Positions 24,695-33,638 of a DNA stretch of 37,527 nucleotides are shown here, in pieces. Numbering within the stretch: position 1 is the stretch's first letter; the number at the start of each line of letters is the position of its first letter. The stretch comes from an uncultured Clostridia bacterium (GTDB lineage Bacteria > Bacillota > Clostridia > Oscillospirales > Butyricicoccaceae): positions 1-37,527 of the forward strand of contig CAJUSB010000020.1 in assembly GCA_910589115.1 (NCBI GenBank), read 5' to 3'. The notes under the pieces were generated by a model. That model saw nothing but the letters and a program-made list of their open reading frames with translations. It had not been told where the DNA came from and did no database searches. The position numbers were made by a program, and so were the translations under genes.

Positions 24695-26422
24695 ATGGAT
24701 TATGTAAAAGAATATGAGCGCTGGCTGGCATCCCCCGCGCTGACAGAGGAAGAGCGTGCCGAACTGACTGCCATCAAAGGGAACGACGGCGAAATCGAAA
24801 GCCGTTTCTTTGCGCCCCTGTCCTTTGGCACCGCCGGCCTGCGCGGCGTGCTGGGCGTTGGCCTGTACCGGATGAACCGCTTTACGGTCGGTGCGGCGAC
24901 CCAGGGCCTTGCCAACCTCATTATCTCAAACGGCGAAGACGCGATGAAGCGCGGTGTTGCGATTGCGTATGATTCCCGCCATATGTCGCCTGAGTTTGCG
25001 CGTCTGTGCGCTTGCATCCTTGCAGAAAACGGTATCCAGGTGCGCCTGTATGACGAGCTCCGCCCCACGCCTGAGCTGTCCTTTGCAATCCGCCACTACG
25101 GCACGATTGCGGGTATCAATATCACTGCATCCCACAACCCGAAGGAATACAACGGCTATAAGGTTTACTGGGAGGACGGCGCACAGCTGCCCCCGGCAGA
25201 GGCCGATGTTGTCGCAAAGGAAATGGGTGCGCTTGACCTGTTTACAGACGTTAAAGTCGGCGATTTTGACCAGTATCTTGCATCCGGCCGCATTATTATG
25301 CTTGGCAAGGAGACGGACGAGGCCTATTTGGGCGAGGTCCTCAAGGTTGCAGTGAATCCCGACTGCGTGAAGCAGGTTGCGGATGAATTTAAGCTGGTTT
25401 ATACGCCGTTCCATGGCGCGGGCTACCGTCTGGTGCCTGAAATCCTCAAGCGCATTGGCTATAAGCACATTATTTGCGAGCCGAATCAGATGGTAATTGA
25501 CGGGGATTTCCCGACCGTCGTTTCCCCGAACCCGGAAAATAAGGAAGGATTTAACCTTGCTATCGAGCTGGCCAAGGAGAATGGCGTTGACCTGATTATC
25601 GGCACCGACCCGGATGCTGACCGTACCGGTATCGTCCTGAAAGATAAAACCGGGGAGTACATCACGCTGTCCGGCAACCAAGTCGGTGTACTGCTGATTG
25701 ATTACATCATTACCGCACGCCGCCTGACCAATACGATGCCCGCGCACCCGGCTGTGCTGAAATCACTCGTAACGACCGAGATGGCGCGTTCCGCAGCGGA
25801 AAAGAATGGCGTTGATTGCTTTGACACCTTTACCGGCTTCAAGTTCCTTGCGGAAAAAATCAAGGAGTTCGAGCGTACCGGTTCGCATGAATATCTGTTT
25901 GCATATGAGGAGAGCTATGGCTATCTGGCAGGCGATTACGCACGCGATAAGGATGCTGTTACCGCTTCCATGCTGATTGCCGAGATGGCGGCTTATTACC
26001 GCACCAAGGGCATGACCCTGTATGACGCAATGGAGACCATGTATGAAAAGTACGGGTATTATTGCGAGCAGACAATTTCAATCACCATGCCGGGCGTTGC
26101 TGGACTGACCCGTATGCAGGAGCTGATGGTCGAGCTGCGTGAGACCCCGCTGACCGATGTTGCAGGCAATCAGGTTGAGTTTGTCCGCGATTATCAGCCG
26201 GGCACCCGCAAGAATGTTGCCACCGGCGAAACCGAGGAAATGGAGCTCAAGGGCCAGAACGTACTCTATTACGAGCTGGAAGGCGGCACATCGTTCATCA
26301 TCCGTCCGTCCGGCACCGAACCCAAGGTCAAGGTATATATCATGGCCCGTGCAGAGGATAAGGCTGCTGCTGCCGCTAAGGTTGAGGCGCTTGCCGCTGC
26401 TTCCAAAGAAATTGTGAAATAA
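24695..26422 (+). CDS. pgcA: Phosphoglucomutase/phosphomannomutase (alpha-D-phosphohexomutase)
   Basis: Interconverts glucose-1-phosphate and glucose-6-phosphate (possibly also mannose phosphates) in the cytosol. The 575-residue length fits the PgcA/PGM2-like branch. The catalytic phosphoserine is S146 in TASHNPKEYNG. The metal loop is GTDPDADRTG at 303-312. The sugar-binding loop has EESYGY. The phosphate-binding loop is RPSGTEPKVKVY near the end. ATG 24695 has GAAGGTGG 9 nt upstream; the ATG at 24686 directly abuts that SD and is rejected. Single gene with own promoter and strong terminator. It would process glucose-1-phosphate from GlgP. Confidence 0.95.
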   Translation: MDYVKEYERWLASPALTEEERAELTAIKGNDGEIESRFFAPLSFGTAGLRGVLGVGLYRMNRFTVGAATQGLANLIISNGEDAMKRGVAIAYDSRHMSPEFARLCACILAENGIQVRLYDELRPTPELSFAIRHYGTIAGINITASHNPKEYNGYKVYWEDGAQLPPAEADVVAKEMGALDLFTDVKVGDFDQYLASGRIIMLGKETDEAYLGEVLKVAVNPDCVKQVADEFKLVYTPFHGAGYRLVPEILKRIGYKHIICEPNQMVIDGDFPTVVSPNPENKEGFNLAIELAKENGVDLIIGTDPDADRTGIVLKDKTGEYITLSGNQVGVLLIDYIITARRLTNTMPAHPAVLKSLVTTEMARSAAEKNGVDCFDTFTGFKFLAEKIKEFERTGSHEYLFAYEESYGYLAGDYARDKDAVTASMLIAEMAAYYRTKGMTLYDAMETMYEKYGYYCEQTISITMPGVAGLTRMQELMVELRETPLTDVAGNQVEFVRDYQPGTRKNVATGETEEMELKGQNVLYYELEGGTSFIIRPSGTEPKVKVYIMARAEDKAAAAAKVEALAAASKEIVK

Positions 26423-26463
26423 AATAAGGTTTCCGTGCAGGATGGTACATCCCATGTCACGGC

Positions 26464-26496
26464 AAAACGGCAGGGGAGGCATCCTCTGCCGTTTTT
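26464..26496 (+). terminator. Rho-independent terminator of pgcA
   Basis: AAAACGGCAGGGGA (26464-26477) pairs with TCCTCTGCCGTTTT (26482-26495), one wobble, loop GGCA, T-run. Confidence 0.9.
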
Positions 26497-26590
26497 TGTG
26501 GAATGCTGCGAAAACTTTCCCATTTGGAAGGAACGGAACTGCCATGATTTACCAATTTTGAAACTTTCTTTTATAATCTAACAATTTTAT

Positions 26591-26619
26591 TTGGCAATTT
26601 GGATAAACTATGCTATAAT
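26591..26619 (+). promoter_or_regulatory. Sigma-A-type promoter of the PBP gene
   Basis: TTGGCA (26591-26596), 17-bp spacer, perfect TATAAT (26614-26619). This places the start of transcription downstream of the first possible in-frame start codon at 26599, which rules that start out. Confidence 0.82.
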
Positions 26620-26679
26620 AATTTGGTAAATAGTTCAGCATCGTGCAGGCGGCCCGCCTGTGCTAAGGAGGCATTGAGC

Positions 26680-29274
26680 TTGGCGACAACAAAAAGAAGG
26701 CGAAAAAAAAGAAGGAAGCCTAATATTTTTTTCCGTATTTTCCGCAGTCTGCTGCTGATCGTTTTCACACTGGTCCTGATGGGCCTGATCTGTGCAGCGT
26801 GCTGTGGTATGGCGTTTGCCTACTATGTGCGCGATTACATCCTTCCCAATGCGGATGTGCCTATTGACAATATCGGCCTGAATATGACCAGCATTATCTA
26901 TGCGCAGGACCCGGATACCGGGAATTACTATGAATACGAGACATTATACGGCTCGGAAAACCGCACATGGGTGGATTTTGAGGACATCCCGCAGGATCTG
27001 AAGGACGCTTTCGTAGCAATCGAGGACAAGGAATTCTATACCCATAAGGGGGTCTATTGGCGTCGGACGTTTGGCGCGGCGCTTGCATGGATCACCGGCG
27101 ACGATGACAGCTACGGCGGTTCCACAATCACTCAGCAGCTGATCAAAAACATCAAGGACGAGAAAGAGGTTTCCGTCAAACGTAAGCTGAATGAGATTTT
27201 CCGCGCACTGGAGCTGGAAAAGAAGGTCAATAATAAGGACCGCATCCTGGAGCTTTATATGAACACGGTTTACTTTGGCAGCCGGGCATATGGCGTGGCC
27301 GCTGCGGCCGAAACCTATTTCGGCAAGGATGTGAGCGATCTTACCCTTGCGGAGTGTGCGTTGGTTGCAGGCGTTACGAATAACCCATCACAGTTTAACC
27401 CGCTGCTGCACCCGCAGTCAGCCCAGAACCGTCAGCGCACCATTCTGCATGAAATGCGTGAGCAGGAGTTCATTACCGAGGGAGAGTATCGTGATGCGCT
27501 CGCACAGGAGCTGGTTTACGCCGAGGGCAGCAGCAAGAACCAGGAGCCAACCTATTCCTGGTTTACCGAGACGGTGATCCATGACGTGGAACAGGATTTG
27601 CAGGCACAGGGCTATTCGGAGCAGCTGGCAAAGACGCTGCTGACCACCGGCGGCCTGCGTATCTATACGACGATGGATCCCAGGATACAGAGCACGATGG
27701 AGGAAATGTTTAAGGACGACAACAACTTCCCGGATATCAGCAAGAACGGCAAAAAGCCGCAGAGTGCAATGGTCGTTATGGATTCGGTCGGCAATATCAA
27801 GGGCATCGTTGGCGCACGGGGAGACAAGGAAAACAACCTCAGCTGGAACCATGCGACTATGTCGCACCGCCAGCCGGGTTCCTCAATCAAGCCGCTTTCG
27901 GTCTATGCACCGGCACTGGATCAGGGGCTTATTACGCCGGATTCGGTGCGTACCGATATGCCGGTCACTGTTGTCGGCGACAAACCATATCCCCGCAATT
28001 ATAACCGGATTTATTCCGGCCAGCGCACGATGAAATATGCGGTGATGCAGTCGCTGAATACCATCCCGGCGCTGCTGTTGGACGAGATGTCGTTTGAAAC
28101 TTCCTTCCAATATATGACGGAACGCTTCGGGGTCGAGCTGGTAGAACGGCTGGTCAGCGACAGCGGCAATGTCAGCACCGACTTGAGCTATGGCCCGCTG
28201 GGCATGGGCGGCCTGACCCGCGGCGTTACCGTGCGCGAGATGTGCGCGGCGTATACCGTCTTTATGGAGGGTAATTTCTCTGGCTCGCGCAGCTATTCCA
28301 GGATTGAGGACAGTGACGGCGCGATCCTGATTGACAATACCATTGAGAGCAAGCCGGTTTTTGAGCGGGAGAGCACCGTATATTATATGCGCACTTTGCT
28401 TGAGGGTGTCGTTTCCTCTGGCGGTACGGCATCTTTCGTAGATGTCCCCGGTATGTCCGTTGCAGCGAAAACTGGTACGACACAGAATGATAATGACCGC
28501 TATTTTGTCGGTTTTACGCCTTATTACGTCGGCGCGTGTTGGTTTGGCTATGAAATCCCCTCCACGCTGGATGGTCTGACTGCCAGCCCGCCTGCCCAGA
28601 TGTGGGAACGGGTCATGCAGGCGATTCATGAGGGCCTGCCGGATAAATCCTTCGAGGAATACAACGGCTATACAACCAGCGCATATTGTCTCGACAGCGG
28701 CCTGCGTGCAACGGAGGCGTGCCGTACTGATATTTCGGGCAGCAACCGCACCGCAACCGGGCAGTATTTCCCCGGAGATGAACCGCAGACCTACTGTGAC
28801 ATGCATAAAACAATCACAATTTGTACAGAATCAGAGAAACGGGCCACGGAATACTGCCCGGAAACCAAGGAGGTTTCCATGCTGGATTTGACGCGGCTGT
28901 TCCCGATAGACGTCAGCGTCAGTGACCAATACCGCTGCTTCACGGGCGATAATCTGCCTATCGGTACAGGGGAAGTCGTTTCCGGCGGTTCGAGTGCTAA
29001 CTATCAGCAGGAATGTGAAATCCACGACCAGAACTATGACCCGGAGGCCGGAGAGACGGAAACGCCCGGCAGCGAGTCAAGCGGCTGGCCCTGGAATATG
29101 TTTGGCCCGGGTGACAATTCAGATCCGGATGGCCCCAATACGGGCACATCTTCCGGTAACAACTCCGGGAATACTGGAGGAAACAATACGGGGATTCCAG
29201 GCGGTACAAGCACGACAGAGCCTACCCAGCCACTGCTTCCAAGCGATCCCTTTGACCCGGAATGGTGGGGCTGA
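26680..29274 (+). CDS. ponA: Class A penicillin-binding protein (PBP1)
   Basis: Bifunctional peptidoglycan glycosyltransferase/transpeptidase anchored by one helix. The 864-residue protein starts at TTG 26680, with AAGGAGG 8 nt upstream. Order: basic cytoplasmic tail (TTKRRRKKRRK), membrane helix (about 25-50), GT51 domain with catalytic E115 in EDKEFYTHKG and GGSTITQQLIKN, then transpeptidase with SSIK (S401), SLN (458-460) and KTG (597-599). After it a cysteine-containing segment (about 650-740) with YCLDSG, TYCDMH and EYCPE blocks, then a G/N/S/T/P-rich extracellular tail of about 100 residues. Monocistronic, with own promoter and terminator. Confidence 0.95.
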   Translation: MATTKRRRKKRRKPNIFFRIFRSLLLIVFTLVLMGLICAACCGMAFAYYVRDYILPNADVPIDNIGLNMTSIIYAQDPDTGNYYEYETLYGSENRTWVDFEDIPQDLKDAFVAIEDKEFYTHKGVYWRRTFGAALAWITGDDDSYGGSTITQQLIKNIKDEKEVSVKRKLNEIFRALELEKKVNNKDRILELYMNTVYFGSRAYGVAAAAETYFGKDVSDLTLAECALVAGVTNNPSQFNPLLHPQSAQNRQRTILHEMREQEFITEGEYRDALAQELVYAEGSSKNQEPTYSWFTETVIHDVEQDLQAQGYSEQLAKTLLTTGGLRIYTTMDPRIQSTMEEMFKDDNNFPDISKNGKKPQSAMVVMDSVGNIKGIVGARGDKENNLSWNHATMSHRQPGSSIKPLSVYAPALDQGLITPDSVRTDMPVTVVGDKPYPRNYNRIYSGQRTMKYAVMQSLNTIPALLLDEMSFETSFQYMTERFGVELVERLVSDSGNVSTDLSYGPLGMGGLTRGVTVREMCAAYTVFMEGNFSGSRSYSRIEDSDGAILIDNTIESKPVFERESTVYYMRTLLEGVVSSGGTASFVDVPGMSVAAKTGTTQNDNDRYFVGFTPYYVGACWFGYEIPSTLDGLTASPPAQMWERVMQAIHEGLPDKSFEEYNGYTTSAYCLDSGLRATEACRTDISGSNRTATGQYFPGDEPQTYCDMHKTITICTESEKRATEYCPETKEVSMLDLTRLFPIDVSVSDQYRCFTGDNLPIGTGEVVSGGSSANYQQECEIHDQNYDPEAGETETPGSESSGWPWNMFGPGDNSDPDGPNTGTSSGNNSGNTGGNNTGIPGGTSTTEPTQPLLPSDPFDPEWWG

Positions 29275-29330
29275 CAGTGATTCGTCCGGAACGAAAGATG
29301 AAAAAACAGGCATAAGGCTTCAAAAAAGAA

Positions 29331-29374
29331 ACCGGGGACTGAATGGATTTTACATTCAGTCCCCGGTCCTTTTT
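29331..29374. terminator. Bidirectional terminator between PBP1 and the histidine kinase
   Basis: A perfect 15-bp stem: ACCGGGGACTGAATG (29331-29345) with 29353-29367, loop of 7 nt, T-run at 29370-29374 and an A-rich tract on the left. Serves both convergent genes. Confidence 0.93.
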
Positions 29375-29411
29375 GGTGTTTCGTGTGTCAGGTATCATTT
29401 TGGACGCAGCG

Positions 29412-32400
29412 TCAGCCAATATATTTGCCCAAAACGGATAAAAACAAATCGATATCAAGCGGCTTTGCAATATGGTCATTCATGCCATTTTTCAGGGCGG
29501 CTTCTTTATCCTCTTCCATTGCGTTTGCTGTCATTGCAATGATAGGGATGTTTTCTGCATCCTCCCGCGGGAGGGCACGGATGGTTCTGGTCGCTTCGTA
29601 GCCGTCCATGACGGGCATTTGCACATCCATGAGAATTGCATCGTAATAGTGCGGTTCGGACTGGCGAACCATTGCGACTGCATCTGTACCATCCGGGGCA
29701 CTCTCTACCGTGAAACCGGTTTCCTCCAATATGGCCTCGGCGATTTCACGGTTCAGCTCGTTGTCTTCCACCAGAAGGATACGCCGTCCGCTGAAGTCAG
29801 CCTCTGTCCAGGAACGTGTCTCTTCCTTTTCGATCAGGTTGTTGGCAACCAGTAAGGCCGATTTCAGGTCAGACATAAACAACGGTTTTGCACAGAAAGC
29901 GGTGATCCCTGCTTCCCGCGCCTCTTCTTCAATATCCGTCCAGTCATAGGCGGTGAGGATAATGATCGGGGCTTCCTGGCCGATGGTGGCGCGGATGCGC
30001 CGTGCAGTTTCAATGCCGCTGAGTTCCGGCATCTGCCAGTCAATAATGTAGGTATGGTATGAGTCATTCTGCCTGCTTGCGCTTTTGGCCCGGTGAACGG
30101 CTTCCTTGCCGGAGGTCGTCCATTCTGCCCGCAGCCCGAGCTGTTCCAGCAGCTTGACTACACTCTCACAGCTGTCACAGTCGTCATCCACAACAAGGGC
30201 CCGCAGGCCTTCCAGCTCTTGAATCAGTTCCGTGTTTTTCCTCACGTCCTGGAGTCTTAGGCTGAGCTTTACCTGGAATTCACTGCCCTTGTTTTTTTCA
30301 CTTTGGACGTTAATGACTCCGCCCATCATTTCCACAATGTTTCGAGTGATAGACATACCAAGCCCCGTACCCTGGATGCCGGATTTGGTTGCACTGGCTT
30401 CCCGTTCAAAGGGCTCAAAGATGTGCTCAACAAATTCCGGGGACATGCCGATGCCGTTGTCCTTCACCGTGAATACATAGTCCCCATATCCTCGATGGAA
30501 AGTCGCCTGCTGGGCGATGCGGAAACTGACCGTTCCGCCTGCGGGCGTGTATTTCACGGCGTTGCTTAACAGGTTCACAAAAATCTGGCTTAACTTTAAG
30601 GCATCGGCAATGACATCCTCATTCACTACGTCAAACGTGTCAATGAACAGGTCAAGCTGCTTGGCCTTTACCTGCGGCTGGATAATATTGACCAGGTTAT
30701 GCGTCAGTTCGGAAAGGTTGCATTCCTGTTCCTTAATCTGGACTTTGCCGCTTTCAATCCGGCTCATGTCCAAGATGTCATTGATCAGGCTGAGCAGATG
30801 ATTGCTGGAGGAAAGCACTTTGCGCAGGCAGTCCTCCACCTGGCGACGGTTGTCAATGTGGCTGACCGCAATCGTCGTGAAACCGATAATTGCATTCATC
30901 GGCGTGCGGATATCGTGTGACATATTGGAAAGGAAGGTCGTTTTGGCCTTATTCGCGTGCTGTGCCTGCAAAAGTGCTTCCTGGAGTGCCTGCGTCTGTT
31001 CCCTCTGCCTGCGGACCTGGGCGGTAATATCCTTTGATACGACCAATACCATGATATCCCCGGTGTCGCCATCCAGGGTCATAATGAAGGACTGGCGCAC
31101 ACAGATTTGCTGCCCGGCGGCGACCCAACCCCAATAATCCACAGTAACCTCGGTTTCTCCGGCCTCAAAATGCTGTCGCAGATGTTCCGTGCTAATATTG
31201 GTGCGGTATTCGTCCAGAGATTCATCCAGGATGAACTCTTCCCATTTTTCAAAGCAGAGGGAGGCAGGACAGGGGGCACTTAGCCCCACCCGTTCCAGCA
31301 GGGAAACCGTGCGCCCGTCAATGACCCGCACAATATCCTGCGTGATCAGATCCTGCGTCAGGTTGAATTCAAAGGTACAGAAAGCGTTGGAGGAGATTGC
31401 AATCCGGTATTGCCGTTCTTTACGGTCAGCCAGGGAGATGCGGGCCTGCGTTTGCAGTTCTTTCTCTTTCAGGGCGGTAATATTCTGCCGCAGGATCAGT
31501 GCTTTGCTGGCCTGTCCGGATTTCCGTTCCAGACAGATAATGTTGAGATGTTCCCACTCCTCACTGTCCTTCTGGCATATTTTATATTCATATTGGATGT
31601 TTGTGTTGCCATCCAGCCCATCTGTAACGGTGCGGCGGTCTAAAAGTGTTTGGAACCGCTGGCGGTCTTCCTCTTTGGTCAGACGGGAGCAGAAATGTGT
31701 GGTAAAATCCTGATATTGCCCGCTGGCGGCAAGTTCACGATATTCCGGGGTGGTCCCGGCAAGATAATGGTAGGTATCCTCCTCTAAGTCAGCAAGGATG
31801 AAGCGGGTGAACAGTGCGCTGACACCATTGATCACGTAGCCCATTTCACGGTTTTCGGATTCCAGTATGCGCCGGTGCCGCCGGGCCTGGAGCAGCAGGG
31901 CAAGGATATACATCACAAACAGGCCGATAAGCGAAATCTGTAAAATCATGCCAATGTGGTTTGCGTCTGCAATCATGGTCTGGGTTACATTCTGCGGGAA
32001 TGTTTGAACCAGTACATATTCACTGTTCGGTACATTGATAACGCATAGGTTGTCTGTGCCGCAATTTGGGGCACAGATGAATCCCTGTTTGTCAGAACCA
32101 TCCAGAAAGACATCCCATGCGCCCTCGGCGGTCTGCGCGTCAATCATACCAATATCCCGCAAATGGTCAGGCAGCGGACGGTCATAAGTCCCTTCGGCAG
32201 AGGTTGCGATAACGCGTCCATCACGGGTGCAAAGGAAAACCCCTGCCTCCTCGCCAAAATAGCTGGTGGAGAGCATTTCTTTCAGATAGTCTTCCGCGAA
32301 ATATAGGCCCATCAGGATACCGAAGGTGTCACCCTGATAACGGAGCGGGGCATAATAAACCATCATCGTTTCATCAGTCATGCGGGATTCAAAGATGACG

Positions 32401-32804
32401 GAATCACCGCTTTCGCCGCGCATACCGCTGGTGAAATAGCTGCGGTCCAAGCTGTTGGTGATACTTCCGTCAGAAGCCATATTGACACCGGCGGCATTGG
32501 CAAAATGCAGGGCGTCAAAATCGGAGTTTTCTTCCAATTCACGGAGCATTTTTGTGCTGATGTTCGGTTCATTCAGTGTTTCGCTTAGACAGTAGGCGTA
32601 ATTGCGTACCCGCCTTTGGGCATTGGTGAGCTCGCTGTCGATTCGCAGCGCAGTCTGCTGCGCGGAATCAATGGCATAGTTCAGATTCCGTAGCTCGATC
32701 CATTGACTGTTGGCAGAGGAATACCAGTGGAACAGCAGGCAGATAGCTGCCAGCAAAATCAATATGTACAGTACATTTTGCCAGGACCTTTTTGTCTCAC
32801 GCAC
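29412..32804 (-). CDS. Hybrid sensor histidine kinase with two receiver domains
   Basis: A 1130-residue membrane sensor. Order: membrane helix (about 11-27), extracellular Cache-like sensor (about 30-280), second helix (about 285-308), PAS-like region (about 320-590), HisKA with H630 in SNMSHDIRTPMNA, HATPase domain (N-box NLLSNAVKY, G-boxes DNGIGM and GTGLGM), then two receivers with D922 (YIIDWQMP) and D1060 (ILMDVQMP). No HPt or DNA-binding output domain is attached and no partner gene is adjacent, so the phosphate target is unknown. Starts at GTG 32804, with GGGAGG about 9 nt before it. The ligand of the sensor cannot be read from sequence. Confidence 0.95.
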   Translation of the reverse strand: MRETKRSWQNVLYILILLAAICLLFHWYSSANSQWIELRNLNYAIDSAQQTALRIDSELTNAQRRVRNYAYCLSETLNEPNISTKMLRELEENSDFDALHFANAAGVNMASDGSITNSLDRSYFTSGMRGESGDSVIFESRMTDETMMVYYAPLRYQGDTFGILMGLYFAEDYLKEMLSTSYFGEEAGVFLCTRDGRVIATSAEGTYDRPLPDHLRDIGMIDAQTAEGAWDVFLDGSDKQGFICAPNCGTDNLCVINVPNSEYVLVQTFPQNVTQTMIADANHIGMILQISLIGLFVMYILALLLQARRHRRILESENREMGYVINGVSALFTRFILADLEEDTYHYLAGTTPEYRELAASGQYQDFTTHFCSRLTKEEDRQRFQTLLDRRTVTDGLDGNTNIQYEYKICQKDSEEWEHLNIICLERKSGQASKALILRQNITALKEKELQTQARISLADRKERQYRIAISSNAFCTFEFNLTQDLITQDIVRVIDGRTVSLLERVGLSAPCPASLCFEKWEEFILDESLDEYRTNISTEHLRQHFEAGETEVTVDYWGWVAAGQQICVRQSFIMTLDGDTGDIMVLVVSKDITAQVRRQREQTQALQEALLQAQHANKAKTTFLSNMSHDIRTPMNAIIGFTTIAVSHIDNRRQVEDCLRKVLSSSNHLLSLINDILDMSRIESGKVQIKEQECNLSELTHNLVNIIQPQVKAKQLDLFIDTFDVVNEDVIADALKLSQIFVNLLSNAVKYTPAGGTVSFRIAQQATFHRGYGDYVFTVKDNGIGMSPEFVEHIFEPFEREASATKSGIQGTGLGMSITRNIVEMMGGVINVQSEKNKGSEFQVKLSLRLQDVRKNTELIQELEGLRALVVDDDCDSCESVVKLLEQLGLRAEWTTSGKEAVHRAKSASRQNDSYHTYIIDWQMPELSGIETARRIRATIGQEAPIIILTAYDWTDIEEEAREAGITAFCAKPLFMSDLKSALLVANNLIEKEETRSWTEADFSGRRILLVEDNELNREIAEAILEETGFTVESAPDGTDAVAMVRQSEPHYYDAILMDVQMPVMDGYEATRTIRALPREDAENIPIIAMTANAMEEDKEAALKNGMNDHIAKPLDIDLFLSVLGKYIG

Positions 32805-32920
32805 GGTGAATGACCTCCCTCTTTCATAAATATACTCGCGATCAAAAATTTACCGCCGTTGCTTCCCCAGCCTGGACGGACGATAGATGCATCGAATATA
32901 TCCCCTTTTATATTACCCCC

Positions 32921-33258
32921 GTCCCGCCCGCAGGCGATGGGTGGGAGTCCAGAGGGATAAATCCCTCTGGCGCTGTCCGCGTAGGACCGCTCGCCGCGTA
33001 GGCGAAGCAAACGGCGATCTCGACTTATAGTCGCAGCAAATCCCCCGTCCCGCCCGCAAGCGATGGATGGGAGTCCAGAGGGATAAATCCCTCTGGCGCT
33101 GTCCGCGTAGGACCGCCCGCCGCGTAGGCGAAGCAAACGGCGATCTCGACTTTTAGTCGCAGCAAATCCCCCGTCCCGCCCGCAGGCGATGGATGGGAGT
33201 CCAGAGGGATAAGTCCCTCTGGCGCTGTCCGCGTAGGACCGCCCGCCGCGTAGGCGAA
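32921..33258. repeat. Tandem array of a 126-bp unit, 2.7 copies
   Basis: GTCCCGCCCG begins units at 32921, 33047 and 33173, exactly 126 bp apart; the third unit is cut after about 86 bp. Each unit carries a CCAGAGGGATAAATCCCTCTGG-type hairpin, a GTCC-GCGTA-GGAC end and CGCCGCGTAGGCGAAGC. The units differ by a few substitutions. Because 126 is divisible by three, 42-residue repeat proteins appear in two minus-strand frames; I consider these artefacts. The array sits between the kinase start and the EF-G promoter. Confidence 0.93.
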
Positions 33259-33534
33259 TAAAGCGGAAATTTTCAGCATCCGCAGGTATCACGCTATATA
33301 GATTCTATTTTATCACAGTTTATGGGAAAAGTACAGCGTTCCTTTCGAGCGTTTCCATTTTTTTGCCGGTGCTATAGCCCGTACATCGATGGGGACAAAA
33401 GCTGTAAACGTTGCAGGTTGTCGCAGTGTTGTGAAATTTGCCAAAAAATGAGAACGTTTTTTGTAAGGGTGGACGAAAAGCCGCCGCGCGTATTAGCGAT
33501 TGTAAAGGTTTTGTGAAAATCACCAAAGAAATGT
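33259..33534. other. Intergenic stretch before the EF-G-like gene
   Basis: No credible gene, tRNA or known riboswitch seen. It should hold the promoter of the minus-strand histidine kinase. A weak candidate is a TAAAAT about 33310 reading leftward; if so, the 126-bp array would be transcribed in the kinase leader. Confidence 0.3.
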
Positions 33535-33563
33535 TTGCAATTTGGACAGGTATCGTGTATAAT
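33535..33563 (+). promoter_or_regulatory. Sigma-A-type promoter of the EF-G-like gene
   Basis: TTGCAA (33535-33540), 17-bp spacer, perfect TATAAT (33558-33563). Confidence 0.83.
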
Positions 33564-33638
33564 GACTTAGAGAGGGCTGCTGTCCCTCTGGCATTGTGCG
33601 CCGCACAAGAGCTATCAATTCAGGGAGTGTAAAATCAT

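Noticed and set aside
26599..26679. 27-residue N-terminal extension of PBP1
   Set aside because: It overlaps the -10 promoter region; TTG 26680 has an ideal SD.
32921..33258. CRISPR array
   Set aside because: The units are directly adjacent 126-bp repeats without unique spacers, and no cas gene is present.
32759..33292. Minus-strand ORF with 42-residue repeats
   Set aside because: It is the translation of the 126-bp tandem DNA repeat, whose length is divisible by three; two frames are open, which argues for a DNA repeat and not a protein.
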